Positions 34,040 through 43,635 of a stretch of DNA of 64,000 bases are shown piece by piece. The DNA is from Pseudomonas sp. SID14000. Lineage in GTDB: Bacteria > Pseudomonadota > Gammaproteobacteria > Pseudomonadales > Pseudomonadaceae. The stretch spans positions 124,001 to 188,000 of the forward strand of contig NZ_NFZQ01000011.1 in assembly GCF_002165135.1 (NCBI RefSeq), in the 5' to 3' direction. Numbering within the stretch: the first letter of the stretch is position 1; the number at the start of each line of letters is the position of its first letter. The translations under genes were made by a program, and so were the position numbers. The notes below the pieces were generated by a model. The model did no database searches, was not told the origin of the DNA, and worked only from the letters and a program-made list of their open reading frames with translations.

Positions 34040-36745
34040 TCAGACCAACCGGGAAAGCATGTCCTCGGCTTCCTGGCGCTGGCTGTCGTCGCCATCCTTG
34101 ACCACTTCATCGAGAATGTCGCGCGCGCCCTGGTTGTCACCCATGTCGATATAGGCGCGAGCCAGGTCAAGCTTGGTGGCCACTTCATCACTGCCGGAGA
34201 AGAAGTCGAAGTCCAGGTCATCCAGTGGCTCGGGCTCTGGCTGGGCAACCGCGTCTTCGCTGGTGAAGTGCGGCTCCAGCGACGGCGACTCGAGGCTCTG
34301 CGACAGCTTGTCCAGCTCGGCGTTGACGTCATTCAGTTCCGAAGCAAAGCTCTTGGCCGCCGGCGAATCGTCTTCCAGCGACAGCGACAGATCGAAGTCG
34401 GACGGCAGGTCGAACTCGGAAAGCGGGTCGAACGCTGGCTCGCTGTCGAACGCAGCCAGCTCGGCAGCGACATCCACCGGGGCTTCGTCGACCGCAGCCG
34501 GTGCGACCGGGGCAACCGGCTCGCTGATATCGAGGTCGAAATCGGACAAGTCAACGGCAGGCTGTGGCTCTGCCTGAGCCAGCATGGCCTCGAAATCGGC
34601 GTCGGCGTCGGCCTGTAGTTCGGCATCCACGGCAAACGGCTCTGCTTCCGGCTGAGCCGCTTCAAGCACGGGCTCATCCAGTACCGGCTCGTCGAGCACA
34701 GGTTGCTGCGTCATCGGTTCGTCCAGCAGCGGTGCTGCCAGCGGGTCTTCCTCGGGCAGGTCGTCAGCCTGGCTCAGGTCGAAGGTGCTGTCCGGATCCT
34801 GCTCGTCCAGGCCCGAGGCATCGAGGGTAGGCACTTCGTCGAAAGCGTCCAGCTCAATCTCAGGCTCGAGCACTGCCCCAGGTTCCGCCTGGACGACGGG
34901 TTCAACCGCCTCTTTTGGCTCGAACGCTGGCAGCTCCTCGGGCTCCACATCGCCAACCACTGGCGTTGCAACCTGATCCTTCAGCAGTTCCTGCACGTAC
35001 TGCTCGTCCATCTCGGCAGCCAGGGCGGCGGCTCCCAGGCCGGCAGCGGCCAGGCCGAGCATGCCCGGGTAGCGCTCTTTCAGCCCGGCAACCGCTGCGC
35101 TGTTCTGCTCACTGGCCGGTAGCTTGCGCTCCTGCTCGACGAACGCGCTCTGGTCACCCTGGCGGGCGTACACTTCCATCAGTTTCAAGCGAAGGTCATC
35201 ACGCTGCGGCGCGGCGGCCACGGCAGGTTCCAGCAGGTCGGTAGCGCGGTTCAGGCGGCCTCCAGCCACGCATTGCTCGACCTCCGCCAGCAGCGCGGCG
35301 TATGGGTCGGCTTGCGGTTCAGGCTGCACTTCGGCGGCGGCTGCCGCCGGTTTTTCCGCAGCGGCAGCGGCAGCAGCCGACGCGGCGACCACGGCCGGCG
35401 AAAGAGTCACGCTCGGTGCCGAGACCTCAACACCATCCAGGCTTGCGTTATCGCTGTCGAAGCCTGCGCCCTGCTCTTCTTCCAACGCCCGCGCCATGCG
35501 CAGGTGCTTTTCAGCCTCCTGCTGAGCCTTGCGTTTGCGCGCCAGCAGCACCAGCAGAAGCAGCAGCACGAGGAAAGCGCTACCGGCAATCAGCCCAAGT
35601 AGCAGCGGATTGCCCATGATTTCGTCGACCACGCTACCAGGCTGGCCGACAGGTGCGCCCCCAGCGGCTGGTGCCGGTTTGGGCGCGGTATCGACGGCGG
35701 CAGGCGCAGGTTTGACTACCGGCTGGGCCGGAGCAGCCGCACCCTGGGCTTCAAGGCGGGCCAGCTGGTTGTTCTTCAGCTCGATCAGACGCTGCAGCTT
35801 GTCCAGCTGGCTCTGCAGGTCAGCCATGCGGCTCTTGAGTTCTTCGTTGTCGCGACGGCTGGTGTCCAGGCTTTCCTGGGCTACCGCGAGCTTGTCGTTG
35901 AGGGCCTTGGCCTGGTCGGCACCGGCCTGGTTGCCCGGGTTGACCAGGCGCAGGTTGTCCCCCTGGGCGATACGCGCCGGCGCTGCCTCGGCGGCACCGC
36001 GACGGGTGGCGTCCAGCTGGCGGGCACGCGGGCCCAGACGGCGGCCTTCACGCCAGGCGGCATACTGCTCGGCCACCTCGGCGGTCGCCTCGCTCTGCGG
36101 GATATTCTGGATCTGCTGCTGGTCGGGCAGGCGCAGCACCTGGCCAACCTTCAACTGGTTGATATTGTTGCCGATGAAGGCGTCCGGGTTCAGTGCCTGG
36201 ATCGCGATCATGGTCTGCTGGATCGAGCCACCCTGGGTGTTACGCGCGGCAATCTGCCACAAGGTGTCGCGGCGCTGGGTAGTGTAACTGCCGGCACCGG
36301 TCACCGCCGGCGCAACCTTGCCCGCCGCCGGCTTGTCGCCCTGGGCCTTGGCCTGGTCAAGCAGAACGCTGTAGTCACGCAGCAGGCGGCCCTGAGGCCA
36401 CATCACCTGGACCAGAAACTTGACCACCGGCCCCGGCAGCGGCTGTTTGGAGGTTACCCGTAGCACGCTCTTGCCGTTGGGGTTGATCACCGGCGTGAAG
36501 GTGAGGTCTTCGAGGTAAGTCGGCAGCGCCACCCCGGCCTTGCTGAACTCTTCCGGCGGCGCCAGGCTCGGCGCCACTTCGGCGGCGGTGAGATCGCGCA
36601 CGTCGAGCAGCTCGATCTCGGCGTCCAGCGGCTGATTCTGTGCCGACTTGAGGGTCAGCTCCCCCAGGCCCAGGGCATTCGCCATGCCCGACGACAGCGC
36701 CGATGCTGCAGCCATGGCCAGAACCAGTTTGCGAATTCGAAGCAT
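34040..36745 (-). CDS. fimV: FimV-type pole-organising protein
   Basis: A 901-residue inner-membrane protein that organises the pole, type IV pili and cAMP signalling in pseudomonads. A signal peptide (about 1-25, ending ANALGLGEL) precedes the FimV N-terminal domain (about 25-140). A LysM domain that binds peptidoglycan follows (about 155-210, RRDTLWQIAARNTQGG), then a coiled coil (about 285-335) and a membrane segment near 385-405 (LIAGSAFLVLLLLLVLL). The rest is a long acidic cytoplasmic region rich in Asp/Glu/Pro/Ala, ending in the conserved FimV C-terminal repeat (KLDLARAYIDMGDNQGARD). The Asd-like gene lies upstream, as in Pseudomonas aeruginosa. Confidence 0.95.
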   Translation of the reverse strand: MLRIRKLVLAMAAASALSSGMANALGLGELTLKSAQNQPLDAEIELLDVRDLTAAEVAPSLAPPEEFSKAGVALPTYLEDLTFTPVINPNGKSVLRVTSKQPLPGPVVKFLVQVMWPQGRLLRDYSVLLDQAKAQGDKPAAGKVAPAVTGAGSYTTQRRDTLWQIAARNTQGGSIQQTMIAIQALNPDAFIGNNINQLKVGQVLRLPDQQQIQNIPQSEATAEVAEQYAAWREGRRLGPRARQLDATRRGAAEAAPARIAQGDNLRLVNPGNQAGADQAKALNDKLAVAQESLDTSRRDNEELKSRMADLQSQLDKLQRLIELKNNQLARLEAQGAAAPAQPVVKPAPAAVDTAPKPAPAAGGAPVGQPGSVVDEIMGNPLLLGLIAGSAFLVLLLLLVLLARKRKAQQEAEKHLRMARALEEEQGAGFDSDNASLDGVEVSAPSVTLSPAVVAASAAAAAAAEKPAAAAAEVQPEPQADPYAALLAEVEQCVAGGRLNRATDLLEPAVAAAPQRDDLRLKLMEVYARQGDQSAFVEQERKLPASEQNSAAVAGLKERYPGMLGLAAAGLGAAALAAEMDEQYVQELLKDQVATPVVGDVEPEELPAFEPKEAVEPVVQAEPGAVLEPEIELDAFDEVPTLDASGLDEQDPDSTFDLSQADDLPEEDPLAAPLLDEPMTQQPVLDEPVLDEPVLEAAQPEAEPFAVDAELQADADADFEAMLAQAEPQPAVDLSDFDLDISEPVAPVAPAAVDEAPVDVAAELAAFDSEPAFDPLSEFDLPSDFDLSLSLEDDSPAAKSFASELNDVNAELDKLSQSLESPSLEPHFTSEDAVAQPEPEPLDDLDFDFFSGSDEVATKLDLARAYIDMGDNQGARDILDEVVKDGDDSQRQEAEDMLSRLV

Positions 36746-36816
36746 GACCTCTTCCCTTGTATGAAGCGTCCTGAAACCTGCATGCGGAGCAGGACAAAAG
36801 TACTCGCCAGTATCTT

Positions 36817-37821
36817 TTACGGCATGTGTTTAATCAACAATTGCGCCACTTGCACCGCGTTGAGCGCGGCACCTTTGCGCACGTTGTCGGTGGTCAGCCA
36901 GAGGTTGAGCTGCTGGTCTTCATCAACACCATGCCGTACACGACCAACATAGACCACGTCTTGGCCCACTGCGTCACCTACCGGGGTCGGATAATCATCG
37001 CGCTCCACCAGTTCAACGCTGTCGGCCATCTCGAGGGCCTGGTTGACTGCTTCCAGGTCCACCGGGCGACGGCTCTGCACCGCCACACTGAAGCTATCGC
37101 CGAAAAACACCGGGACTTGAACACAGCTCACGGAAATCTTCAGTTCAGGCAGGCCCAGCAGTACACGCAGCTCGCTGACCAGGCGGCGCTCCAGAACCGT
37201 GTGGCCGTGCTCATCGGCAGCGCCGACCTGAGCCAGCATGTTGAACGCCACCTGGCGGTCGAAAAAGCGCGGTTCCAGCGGTCGAGCATTGAGCAGCTCG
37301 GCGGTTTGCCGGGCCAGTTCGTTGACCGCTTCACGGCCTTGCGCGGACACCGCCAACGCGGCCATCACCTGCACCCGCTCGATATCCAGCAGGCCCTTGA
37401 GCGGTGCCAGCGCAACGGCCAGGGCAACCGCGGCCGAGCATGGGCTTACGATGCGCGCGGGCAATGCCAGGTCGGCCAGGCGTTCGGCGTTGGCTTCGGG
37501 CACCAGGGCCAGGGCGTCGTCCAGGCCAGCGGACAGGTCGATGACGGTGCAGCCTGCCTGCAGCGCCTTGCTGGCAAAGCTGCGACTGACTGCGGCGCCT
37601 GCGGCGAAGAAGGCCAGCTTGACCTGGGCGAAGTCGAAGCTGTCCACTTCACGCACCTTCAGCTTCTTGCCGGCGAACATCACGCTGCTGCCCGCCGATT
37701 CCATACTGGCCAGCAGGTGCAGGGTGGCGACCGGGAAATCCAGCTCTTCGAGAATCTGCACCAGGGCTTCCCCGACGCTGCCGGTAGCGCCGACGACGGC
37801 GATGTCCAATGGTTGTGTCAT
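36817..37821 (-). CDS. Aspartate-semialdehyde dehydrogenase-like protein (Usg-1 type)
   Basis: A 334-residue paralog of Asd. The N-terminal Rossmann fold starts LDIAVVGATGSVGEALVQIL. The active-site position reads IVSPCSAAVALAVAL, so Cys128 is kept but the NPNCST context of true Asd is lost. Such proteins are annotated as Usg-1 homologs and their activity is unproven. The genuine asd lies 513 bases upstream. fimV follows after 71 bases. Confidence 0.87.
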   Translation of the reverse strand: MTQPLDIAVVGATGSVGEALVQILEELDFPVATLHLLASMESAGSSVMFAGKKLKVREVDSFDFAQVKLAFFAAGAAVSRSFASKALQAGCTVIDLSAGLDDALALVPEANAERLADLALPARIVSPCSAAVALAVALAPLKGLLDIERVQVMAALAVSAQGREAVNELARQTAELLNARPLEPRFFDRQVAFNMLAQVGAADEHGHTVLERRLVSELRVLLGLPELKISVSCVQVPVFFGDSFSVAVQSRRPVDLEAVNQALEMADSVELVERDDYPTPVGDAVGQDVVYVGRVRHGVDEDQQLNLWLTTDNVRKGAALNAVQVAQLLIKHMP

Positions 37822-37954
37822 GGAAGGGATCCTTTTGCTGAAAACGGCGGGGGCGGCACTTTACTTGGATTGTAGAGTTTTGTCTGTGCTGGCCTTACCT
37901 TCGCCGGGCAAGTTCTACAGTAGATTGCGCGATGGCTGACGGAGGCTTGTCGCA

Positions 37955-38244
37955 GCATTTTCAGCGCCTGTGAGATCGAGCGCCGCCCGCGCGGCGCTTC
38001 GCGGGACAAGCCCGCTCCCACATCTGTTTCGGGCCAATCACTCCTGTGAGGTCACCTCTGTCCGCCTTTTTCTGTTCCCTTCGATATTGAAGGTTGCCCC
38101 GCTGCACTTCATCAACCTCAAGCCATGCACAAAAGTTGCAACCCACCTGGCACAGGAGAGACTGGCCCGAAACAGATGTGGGAGCGGGCTTGTCCCGCGA
38201 AGCGCCGCGCGGGCGGCGCTCGATCTCACAGGCACTGAAAATGC
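37955..38244. repeat. Long inverted repeat built on REP sequences (arms about 93 bp)
   Basis: The left arm 37955-38047 and right arm 38151-38244 are near-perfect reverse complements, from gcattttcag through the REP core (gcgggacaagcccgctcccac) and catctgtttcgggcca to cctgtg. They surround a 103-base centre with no gene. The arms are far longer than in the ordinary REP doublets here and include a second palindromic block, gcgccgcccgcgcggcgc. It fills most of the 513-base gap between asd and its paralog. No transposase gene is present, so it is a MITE-like or fused REPIN element. Confidence 0.85.
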
Positions 38245-38283
38245 CGTGGCGAGCACCTTGCAGCCAAAATGCTTCTTCAGACC

Positions 38284-38317
38284 TAAAAAAACCCGCGCTG
38301 TCACCAGCGCGGGTTTT
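38284..38317 (-). terminator. Rho-independent terminator of asd
   Basis: On the minus strand CCCGCGCTG-gtga-CAGCGCGGG is followed by T7, 18 bases after the asd stop. Confidence 0.92.
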
Positions 38318-38334
38318 CGGTCAGACCGGAGCGA

Positions 38335-39447
38335 TCAACGCTCCAGCAGAATCCGCAGCATGCGGCGCAGCGGTTCGGCCGCGCCCCACAGCAGCTGGTC
38401 ACCGACGGTGAACGCGCCCAGGTACTGCGAACCCATGTTCAGCTTGCGCAGGCGGCCAACCGGGATGTTCAGGGTACCGGTAACCTTGGTCGGGCTCAGC
38501 TCCTGCATGCTGATTTCACGCTGGTTCGGCACCAGCTTCACCCAAGGGTTGTGCTGGCTGATCATGCCTTCGATGTCGGCCAGCGGTACGTCCTTGTTCA
38601 GCTTGATGGTCAGCGCCTGGCTGTGGCAACGCATGGCGCCGATGCGCACGCAGATGCCGTCGACCGGGATCGGGCTCTTGAAGCGGCCGAGGATCTTGTT
38701 GGTCTCGGCCTGGGCCTTCCACTCTTCACGGCTCTGGCCGTTCGGCAGTTCCTTGTCGATCCACGGGATCAGGCTGCCAGCCAGCGGCACGCCGAAGTTC
38801 TCGGTCGGGAACGCTTCGCTGCGCATGGCCTCGGCAACCTTGCGGTCGATGTCGAGGATGGCGCTCGCCGGGTTGGCCAGGTCATCGGCAACGGCAGCAT
38901 GGGTAGCCCCCATCTGCTTGATCAGCTCGCGCATATTTTGCGCGCCGGCACCCGAGGCCGCCTGGTAGGTCATGGCGCTCATCCACTCGACCAGGCCGGC
39001 TTCGAACAGGCCGCCCAGGCCCATCAGCATCAGGCTAACGGTGCAGTTGCCGCCGATGTAGTTCTTGGTACCCGCATCCAGCTGCTGGTCGATGACCTTG
39101 CGGTTGACCGGGTCAAGGATGATCACCGCGTCATCCTGCATGCGCAGGGACGAGGCGGCATCGATCCAGTAACCCTGCCAGCCAGCTTCACGCAGCTTGG
39201 GGAAGACCTCGTTGGTGTAGTCGCCACCCTGGCAGGTCAGGATCACGTCGAGGGTCTTGAGTTCTTCAATCGAATAAGCGTCCTTGAGCGGAGCTGTATC
39301 CTTGCCCACGTTCGGGCCCTGGCCGCCAACATTGGAGGTGGTGAAGAACACCGGCTCGATAAGGTCGAAATCCTGCTCCTCCAGCATCCGCTGCATGAGC
39401 ACGGAACCGACCATACCGCGCCAACCGATCAGACCTACACGTTTCAT
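38335..39447 (-). CDS. asd: Aspartate-semialdehyde dehydrogenase
   Basis: A 370-residue NADPH enzyme that reduces aspartyl phosphate to the semialdehyde, the branch point for lysine, threonine, methionine and diaminopimelate. It starts MKRVGLIGWRGMVGSVLM. The catalytic Cys135 is in GGNCTVSLMLMG. It is 63 bases downstream of leuB on the same strand and has its own terminator. Confidence 0.97.
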   Translation of the reverse strand: MKRVGLIGWRGMVGSVLMQRMLEEQDFDLIEPVFFTTSNVGGQGPNVGKDTAPLKDAYSIEELKTLDVILTCQGGDYTNEVFPKLREAGWQGYWIDAASSLRMQDDAVIILDPVNRKVIDQQLDAGTKNYIGGNCTVSLMLMGLGGLFEAGLVEWMSAMTYQAASGAGAQNMRELIKQMGATHAAVADDLANPASAILDIDRKVAEAMRSEAFPTENFGVPLAGSLIPWIDKELPNGQSREEWKAQAETNKILGRFKSPIPVDGICVRIGAMRCHSQALTIKLNKDVPLADIEGMISQHNPWVKLVPNQREISMQELSPTKVTGTLNIPVGRLRKLNMGSQYLGAFTVGDQLLWGAAEPLRRMLRILLER

Positions 39448-39510
39448 CGCAACTACACCTTTGCTAAAAGTGGGCCGCCACCGGGAATTTTGGGTGGCGG
39501 GCCAGAGAGA

Positions 39511-40593
39511 TTACAGATTCCGCAGCGCTGCGACTACTGCGTCGCCCATTTCCTGCGTACCTACTTTGCGACAACCTTCCGAGAAGATGTCGCCGGTGCG
39601 CAGGCCCTGGTCCAGGACCACGCTCACAGCCTTCTCGATTGCCTCGGCGGCAGCCGACTGATTGAAGCTGTAACGCAACATCATCGACACCGACAGGATG
39701 GTCGCCAGCGGGTTGGCGATGCCAAGGCCTGCGATGTCTGGGGCCGAACCGTGGCACGGCTCGTACATGCCCTTGTTATCGGCATCCAGCGACGCCGAAG
39801 GCAGCATGCCGATGGAACCAGTCAGCATGGAAGCTTCATCCGACAGAATGTCACCGAACATGTTGTCGGTCACCATCACATCGAACTGTTTGGGCGCGCG
39901 CACCAGTTGCATGGCGGCGTTGTCGACGTACATATGGCTCAGTTCCACATCCGGGTAGTCCTTGGCCACGTCCTCGACCACTTCACGCCACAGCTGGCTG
40001 GAAGCCAGGACGTTGGCCTTGTCCACCGAGCACAGCTTCTTGCCACGCACGCGGGCCATGTCAAAGCCGACACGGGCAATGCGGCGTACTTCGCTTTCGC
40101 TGTACGGCAGGGTGTCGTAGGCCTGGCGCTCGCCGCCTTCCAGCTCGCGCTGGCCGCGCGGGGCACCGAAGTAGATACCGCCGGTCAGCTCACGGACGAT
40201 GAGGATGTCCAGGCCGGAAACGATCTCTGGCTTGAGCGACGAGGCATCGGCCAGTTGCGGGTAGAGGATGGCCGGGCGCAGGTTGGCGAACAGGCCCAGT
40301 TGCGAACGGATTTTAAGCAGGCCGCGTTCGGGGCGGATGTCACGCTCGATCTTGTCCCACTTCGGCCCGCCCACGGCGCCCAGCAGCACGGCATCGGCCT
40401 TGCGCGCACGCTCCAGGGTCTCGTCGGCCAGCGGCACGCCGTGCTTGTCGATGGCAGCGCCACCAATCACGTCGTGCTCCAGGCTGAAGCCGAGCTGAAA
40501 CTTGTCGTTGGCCAGTTCCAGCACCTTGACTGCCTCGGCCATGATTTCCGGGCCGATACCGTCACCTGGGAGAATCAGAATCTGCTTGCTCAT
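39511..40593 (-). CDS. leuB: 3-isopropylmalate dehydrogenase
   Basis: A 360-residue NAD-dependent enzyme of leucine synthesis that oxidatively decarboxylates 3-isopropylmalate. It begins MSKQILILPGDGIGPEI, with the family motif CHGSAPDIAGLGIANPLA near residue 280 and VTDNMFGDILSDEASML near 230. The start at 40593 has the canonical N-terminus. A methyltransferase gene separates it from leuDC. Confidence 0.97.
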   Translation of the reverse strand: MSKQILILPGDGIGPEIMAEAVKVLELANDKFQLGFSLEHDVIGGAAIDKHGVPLADETLERARKADAVLLGAVGGPKWDKIERDIRPERGLLKIRSQLGLFANLRPAILYPQLADASSLKPEIVSGLDILIVRELTGGIYFGAPRGQRELEGGERQAYDTLPYSESEVRRIARVGFDMARVRGKKLCSVDKANVLASSQLWREVVEDVAKDYPDVELSHMYVDNAAMQLVRAPKQFDVMVTDNMFGDILSDEASMLTGSIGMLPSASLDADNKGMYEPCHGSAPDIAGLGIANPLATILSVSMMLRYSFNQSAAAEAIEKAVSVVLDQGLRTGDIFSEGCRKVGTQEMGDAVVAALRNL

Positions 40594-40647
40594 GCTTTCC
40601 TCTATCCATTCACGCGGTGCGGCCAAGCGGGCCCCACCGAAAAATTC

Positions 40648-41412
40648 TTAACGCTTGGCCCACAACACCAGCACATCGGTGCTGAACGAACCATCGGCCT
40701 CGATCTGGTAATACTGCCGCACTTCTTCACCCATGGCTTGCTGCAATTGGCGGATGGCCACGCGCATCGGCTCGGGCGTGCGCATGCGCTCGACCCAGCT
40801 GGAAAACTCCAGGCGCAGCGGCTGGCGGGTGTGGCTGCGCACGTGCAGACCGGCCTCGCTGACCTGGCGCTGCCATTCGGCGGCCGAATAATCGCGCACA
40901 TGACTGGTGTCACGCAGTACTTCGACCGTTTGCAGGTAGGTGTCGAGCAGCGGGCTGCCCGGCGACATCACGTCGATGAACGCCGCCACGCCACCCGGCT
41001 TGAGCACCCGACGCACTTCGCGCAGGGCCAGGCCCAGGTCGCTCCAGTGGTGGGCCGAGTAACGGCTGAAGACGAAGTCGAACGAGGCGTCGGCGAACGG
41101 CAGGCGTTCGGCGGCACCGCGCTCGGTGGTGATATTGGCCAGGCCACGCTCGGCGGCGGCACTGGCGACCACGTCGAGCATGGCTTGCGAGAGGTCGTAG
41201 GCGACCACTTCGGCGACCAGCGGGGCGACATGAAAGCTGACATGCCCGGCACCGCAGCCCAGGTCCAGCACGCGGGCAGCGCCCTGCCCTGCCAGCTCGG
41301 CCTGCAGCAGGGCAAACTCACTGCCCTGGGCGTGCACGGCGCTGCTGAGGTAGGCGCTGGCCTGTTCGCCGAACTGGCGTTGGACCACGTCGGTATGGGT
41401 GGTGCTGGTCAT
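40648..41412 (-). CDS. Class I SAM-dependent methyltransferase
   Basis: A 254-residue methyltransferase of the UbiE/COQ5-like group. The SAM-binding motif I is RVLDLGCGAGHVSFHVA near residue 47, and the conserved FSRYSAHHWSDL segment lies near 110. The substrate is unknown. AAAGGA lies ten bases before the ATG at 41412. It sits between leuD and leuB on the same strand, and a REP pair separates it from leuD, so it may not belong to the leucine pathway functionally. Confidence 0.88.
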   Translation of the reverse strand: MTSTTHTDVVQRQFGEQASAYLSSAVHAQGSEFALLQAELAGQGAARVLDLGCGAGHVSFHVAPLVAEVVAYDLSQAMLDVVASAAAERGLANITTERGAAERLPFADASFDFVFSRYSAHHWSDLGLALREVRRVLKPGGVAAFIDVMSPGSPLLDTYLQTVEVLRDTSHVRDYSAAEWQRQVSEAGLHVRSHTRQPLRLEFSSWVERMRTPEPMRVAIRQLQQAMGEEVRQYYQIEADGSFSTDVLVLWAKR

Positions 41413-41439
41413 GTTTCGATCCTTTTGGTTTTTTGCTGC

Positions 41440-41548
41440 CTGTACCGGCTCTTTCGCGGGTAAACCCGCTCCCACAGGACCTCGACAGGTTTCGAATCCT
41501 GCGCTGTACCTGTGGGAGCGGGTTCACCCGCGAAGAGGCCGGTACTGT
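41440..41548. repeat. REP doublet (inverted pair)
   Basis: Two opposed REP units with outer arms ctgtaccggc / ggccggtact, between leuD and the methyltransferase gene. Confidence 0.87.
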
Positions 41549-41560
41549 CACCTGCAAATT

Positions 41561-42205
41561 TCAGGCATCACGGAACAGCCAAGGCTGCCCGGCGCGGTGC
41601 TTGCCTTCGAAGGCCTTGATCGCATCACTGTCCTGCAGAGTCAGGCCGATGTCGTCCAGACCGTTGAGCAGGCAGTGCTTGCGGAACGCATCGATCTCGA
41701 AGTGCAGCACCTTGCCATCCGGGCGGGTCACCGCCTGCGCCTGCAGGTCGATGGTCAGCTGGTAGCCCGGATTGGCTTCGACCTGCCTGAACAGCTCGTC
41801 GACTTCCTCGTCACTGAGGATGATCGGCAGCAAGCCGTTCTTGAAGCTGTTGTTGAAGAAGATGTCGGCAAAGCTCGGCGCGATCACGCTGCGGAAGCCG
41901 TACTCGTCCAGCGCCCATGGGGCGTGCTCACGGCTGGAGCCGCAGCCGAAGTTCTCCCGTGCCAGCAACACGCTGGCACCCTGGTAGCGTTCGTGGTTGA
42001 GCACGAACTCCTTGTTCAGCGGGCGCTTGCTGTTGTCCTGGTAAGGCTGGCCCACGTCCAGGTAACGCCACTCGTCGAACAGGTTGGGGCCGAAGCCGGT
42101 GCGCTTGATCGACTTCAAAAACTGCTTGGGGATGATCTGGTCGGTGTCGACGTTGGCACGGTCCAACGGCGCGACGAGGCCAGTGTGCTGGGTAAAGGCT
42201 TTCAT
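41561..42205 (-). CDS. leuD: 3-isopropylmalate dehydratase small subunit
   Basis: A 214-residue swivel-domain subunit of isopropylmalate isomerase. It starts MKAFTQHTGLVAPLDRANVD and contains ENFGCGSSREHAPWAL. The start overlaps the leuC stop by four bases (ATGA), the normal coupling of the two subunits. Confidence 0.97.
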   Translation of the reverse strand: MKAFTQHTGLVAPLDRANVDTDQIIPKQFLKSIKRTGFGPNLFDEWRYLDVGQPYQDNSKRPLNKEFVLNHERYQGASVLLARENFGCGSSREHAPWALDEYGFRSVIAPSFADIFFNNSFKNGLLPIILSDEEVDELFRQVEANPGYQLTIDLQAQAVTRPDGKVLHFEIDAFRKHCLLNGLDDIGLTLQDSDAIKAFEGKHRAGQPWLFRDA

Positions 42206-43635
42206 GCTGCGCTCCCTTGGATCAACTCGCGGACATCGATGAAGTGGCCGGTCACCGCGGCGGCGGCGGCCATGGCCGGGCTGACCAGGTGGGTACGGCC
42301 ACCGGCGCCCTGTCGGCCTTCGAAGTTGCGGTTGGAGGTGGACGCACAGTGCTCGCCGCTCTCCAGGCGATCCGGATTCATCGCCAGGCACATCGAGCAG
42401 CCTGGTTCACGCCATTCGAAACCGGCTTCGAGGAAGATCTTGTCCAGGCCTTCACGCTCGGCCTGGGCCTTGACCAGGCCTGAGCCAGGTACCACCAGCG
42501 CCTGCTTGACGTTGGCAGCGACCTTGCGGCCCTTGGCGATTTCGGCGGCGGCACGCAGGTCTTCGATGCGCGAGTTGGTGCACGAGCCGATGAATACGCG
42601 GTCGAGCTTGATATCGGTGATCGCCTGGTTGGCGGCGAGGCCCATGTACTTGAGGGCACGCTCGATCGAGCCACGCTTGATCAGGTCAGGCTCGGCTGCC
42701 GGGTCCGGCACGCGCTGGTCGACGGCGAGGACCATCTCCGGCGAAGTGCCCCAACTGACCTGCGGCTTGATTTGCGCAGCGTCGAGTTCAACCACGGTGT
42801 CGAACACCGCGTCAGCGTCGGAAACCAGGCCTTTCCAGGCCTCGACCGCCTGCTTCCACTGTTCGCCCTTCGGCGCGTACGGGCGGCCTTCGACATAGGC
42901 AACAGTGGTGTCGTCCACCGCCACCAGGCCTACGCGGGCACCGGCTTCGATGGACATGTTGCAAATAGTCATGCGGCCTTCCATCGACAATTCGCGGATG
43001 GCGCTGCCAGCAAACTCCATGGCGTGGCCGTTACCACCGGCGGTACCGATCTTGCCGATCACGGCCAGGACGATGTCCTTGGCGGTAACGCCGACAGGCA
43101 ACCGGCCTTCCACGCGCACCAGCATGTTCTTCATCTTCTTGGCGACCAGGCACTGGGTAGCGAGCACATGCTCTACCTCGGAGGTGCCGATGCCGTGGGC
43201 CAAGGCACCGAATGCGCCATGGGTGGAGGTGTGCGAGTCACCGCAGACCACGGTCATGCCAGGCAAGGTGGCACCCTGCTCGGGGCTGATGACATGGACA
43301 ATACCTTGACGCTCGTCATTCATCTTGAATTCGACGATGCCATATTCGTCACAGTTCTCGTCGAGGGTCTGCACCTGCAGGCGCGACACCTGGTCGACGA
43401 TGGCCTCGATACCGCCCTTGCGCTCTGGCGTGGTCGGCACGTTGTGGTCCGGCGTGGCGATGTTGGCGTCGATGCGCCAGGGTTTGCGGTTGGCCAGGCG
43501 CAGGCCTTCGAAGGCCTGGGGCGACGTCACTTCGTGGATGATGTGGCGATCGATGTAGATCAAGGACGAGCCGTCATCACGGCGCTTGACCTCATGGGCT
43601 TCCCAGAGTTTGTCGTAGAGCGTTTTGCCAGCCAT
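42202..43635 (-). CDS. leuC: 3-isopropylmalate dehydratase large subunit
   Basis: A 477-residue aconitase-family subunit that isomerises 2- to 3-isopropylmalate. The 4Fe-4S ligands are the Cys in FIGSCTNSRIEDL near residue 350 and the pair in CSMCLAMNPDRL near 412-415. The start MAGKTLYDKLWEAHEV at 43635 was chosen over an ATG 15 bases upstream. It is divergent from a LysR regulator gene 130 bases away. Confidence 0.97.
   Translation of the reverse strand: MAGKTLYDKLWEAHEVKRRDDGSSLIYIDRHIIHEVTSPQAFEGLRLANRKPWRIDANIATPDHNVPTTPERKGGIEAIVDQVSRLQVQTLDENCDEYGIVEFKMNDERQGIVHVISPEQGATLPGMTVVCGDSHTSTHGAFGALAHGIGTSEVEHVLATQCLVAKKMKNMLVRVEGRLPVGVTAKDIVLAVIGKIGTAGGNGHAMEFAGSAIRELSMEGRMTICNMSIEAGARVGLVAVDDTTVAYVEGRPYAPKGEQWKQAVEAWKGLVSDADAVFDTVVELDAAQIKPQVSWGTSPEMVLAVDQRVPDPAAEPDLIKRGSIERALKYMGLAANQAITDIKLDRVFIGSCTNSRIEDLRAAAEIAKGRKVAANVKQALVVPGSGLVKAQAEREGLDKIFLEAGFEWREPGCSMCLAMNPDRLESGEHCASTSNRNFEGRQGAGGRTHLVSPAMAAAAAVTGHFIDVRELIQGSAA

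Noticed and set aside
36817..37821. The Asd paralog as a pseudogene
   Set aside because: It is full length with no frameshift and keeps Cys128. It is a separate conserved family, not a decayed copy.
37822..38334. A CRISPR array or a small gene in the 513-base gap
   Set aside because: The repeats are two inverted arms, not direct repeats with spacers, and no frame with a ribosome site is present.
38551..41463. A 970-codon open frame on the plus strand opposite asd, leuB and the methyltransferase
   Set aside because: It is antisense to three clearly recognised genes. Its composition (His, Gln, Ala, Arg-rich) is that of a GC-rich shadow frame, and it has no domain or ribosome site.
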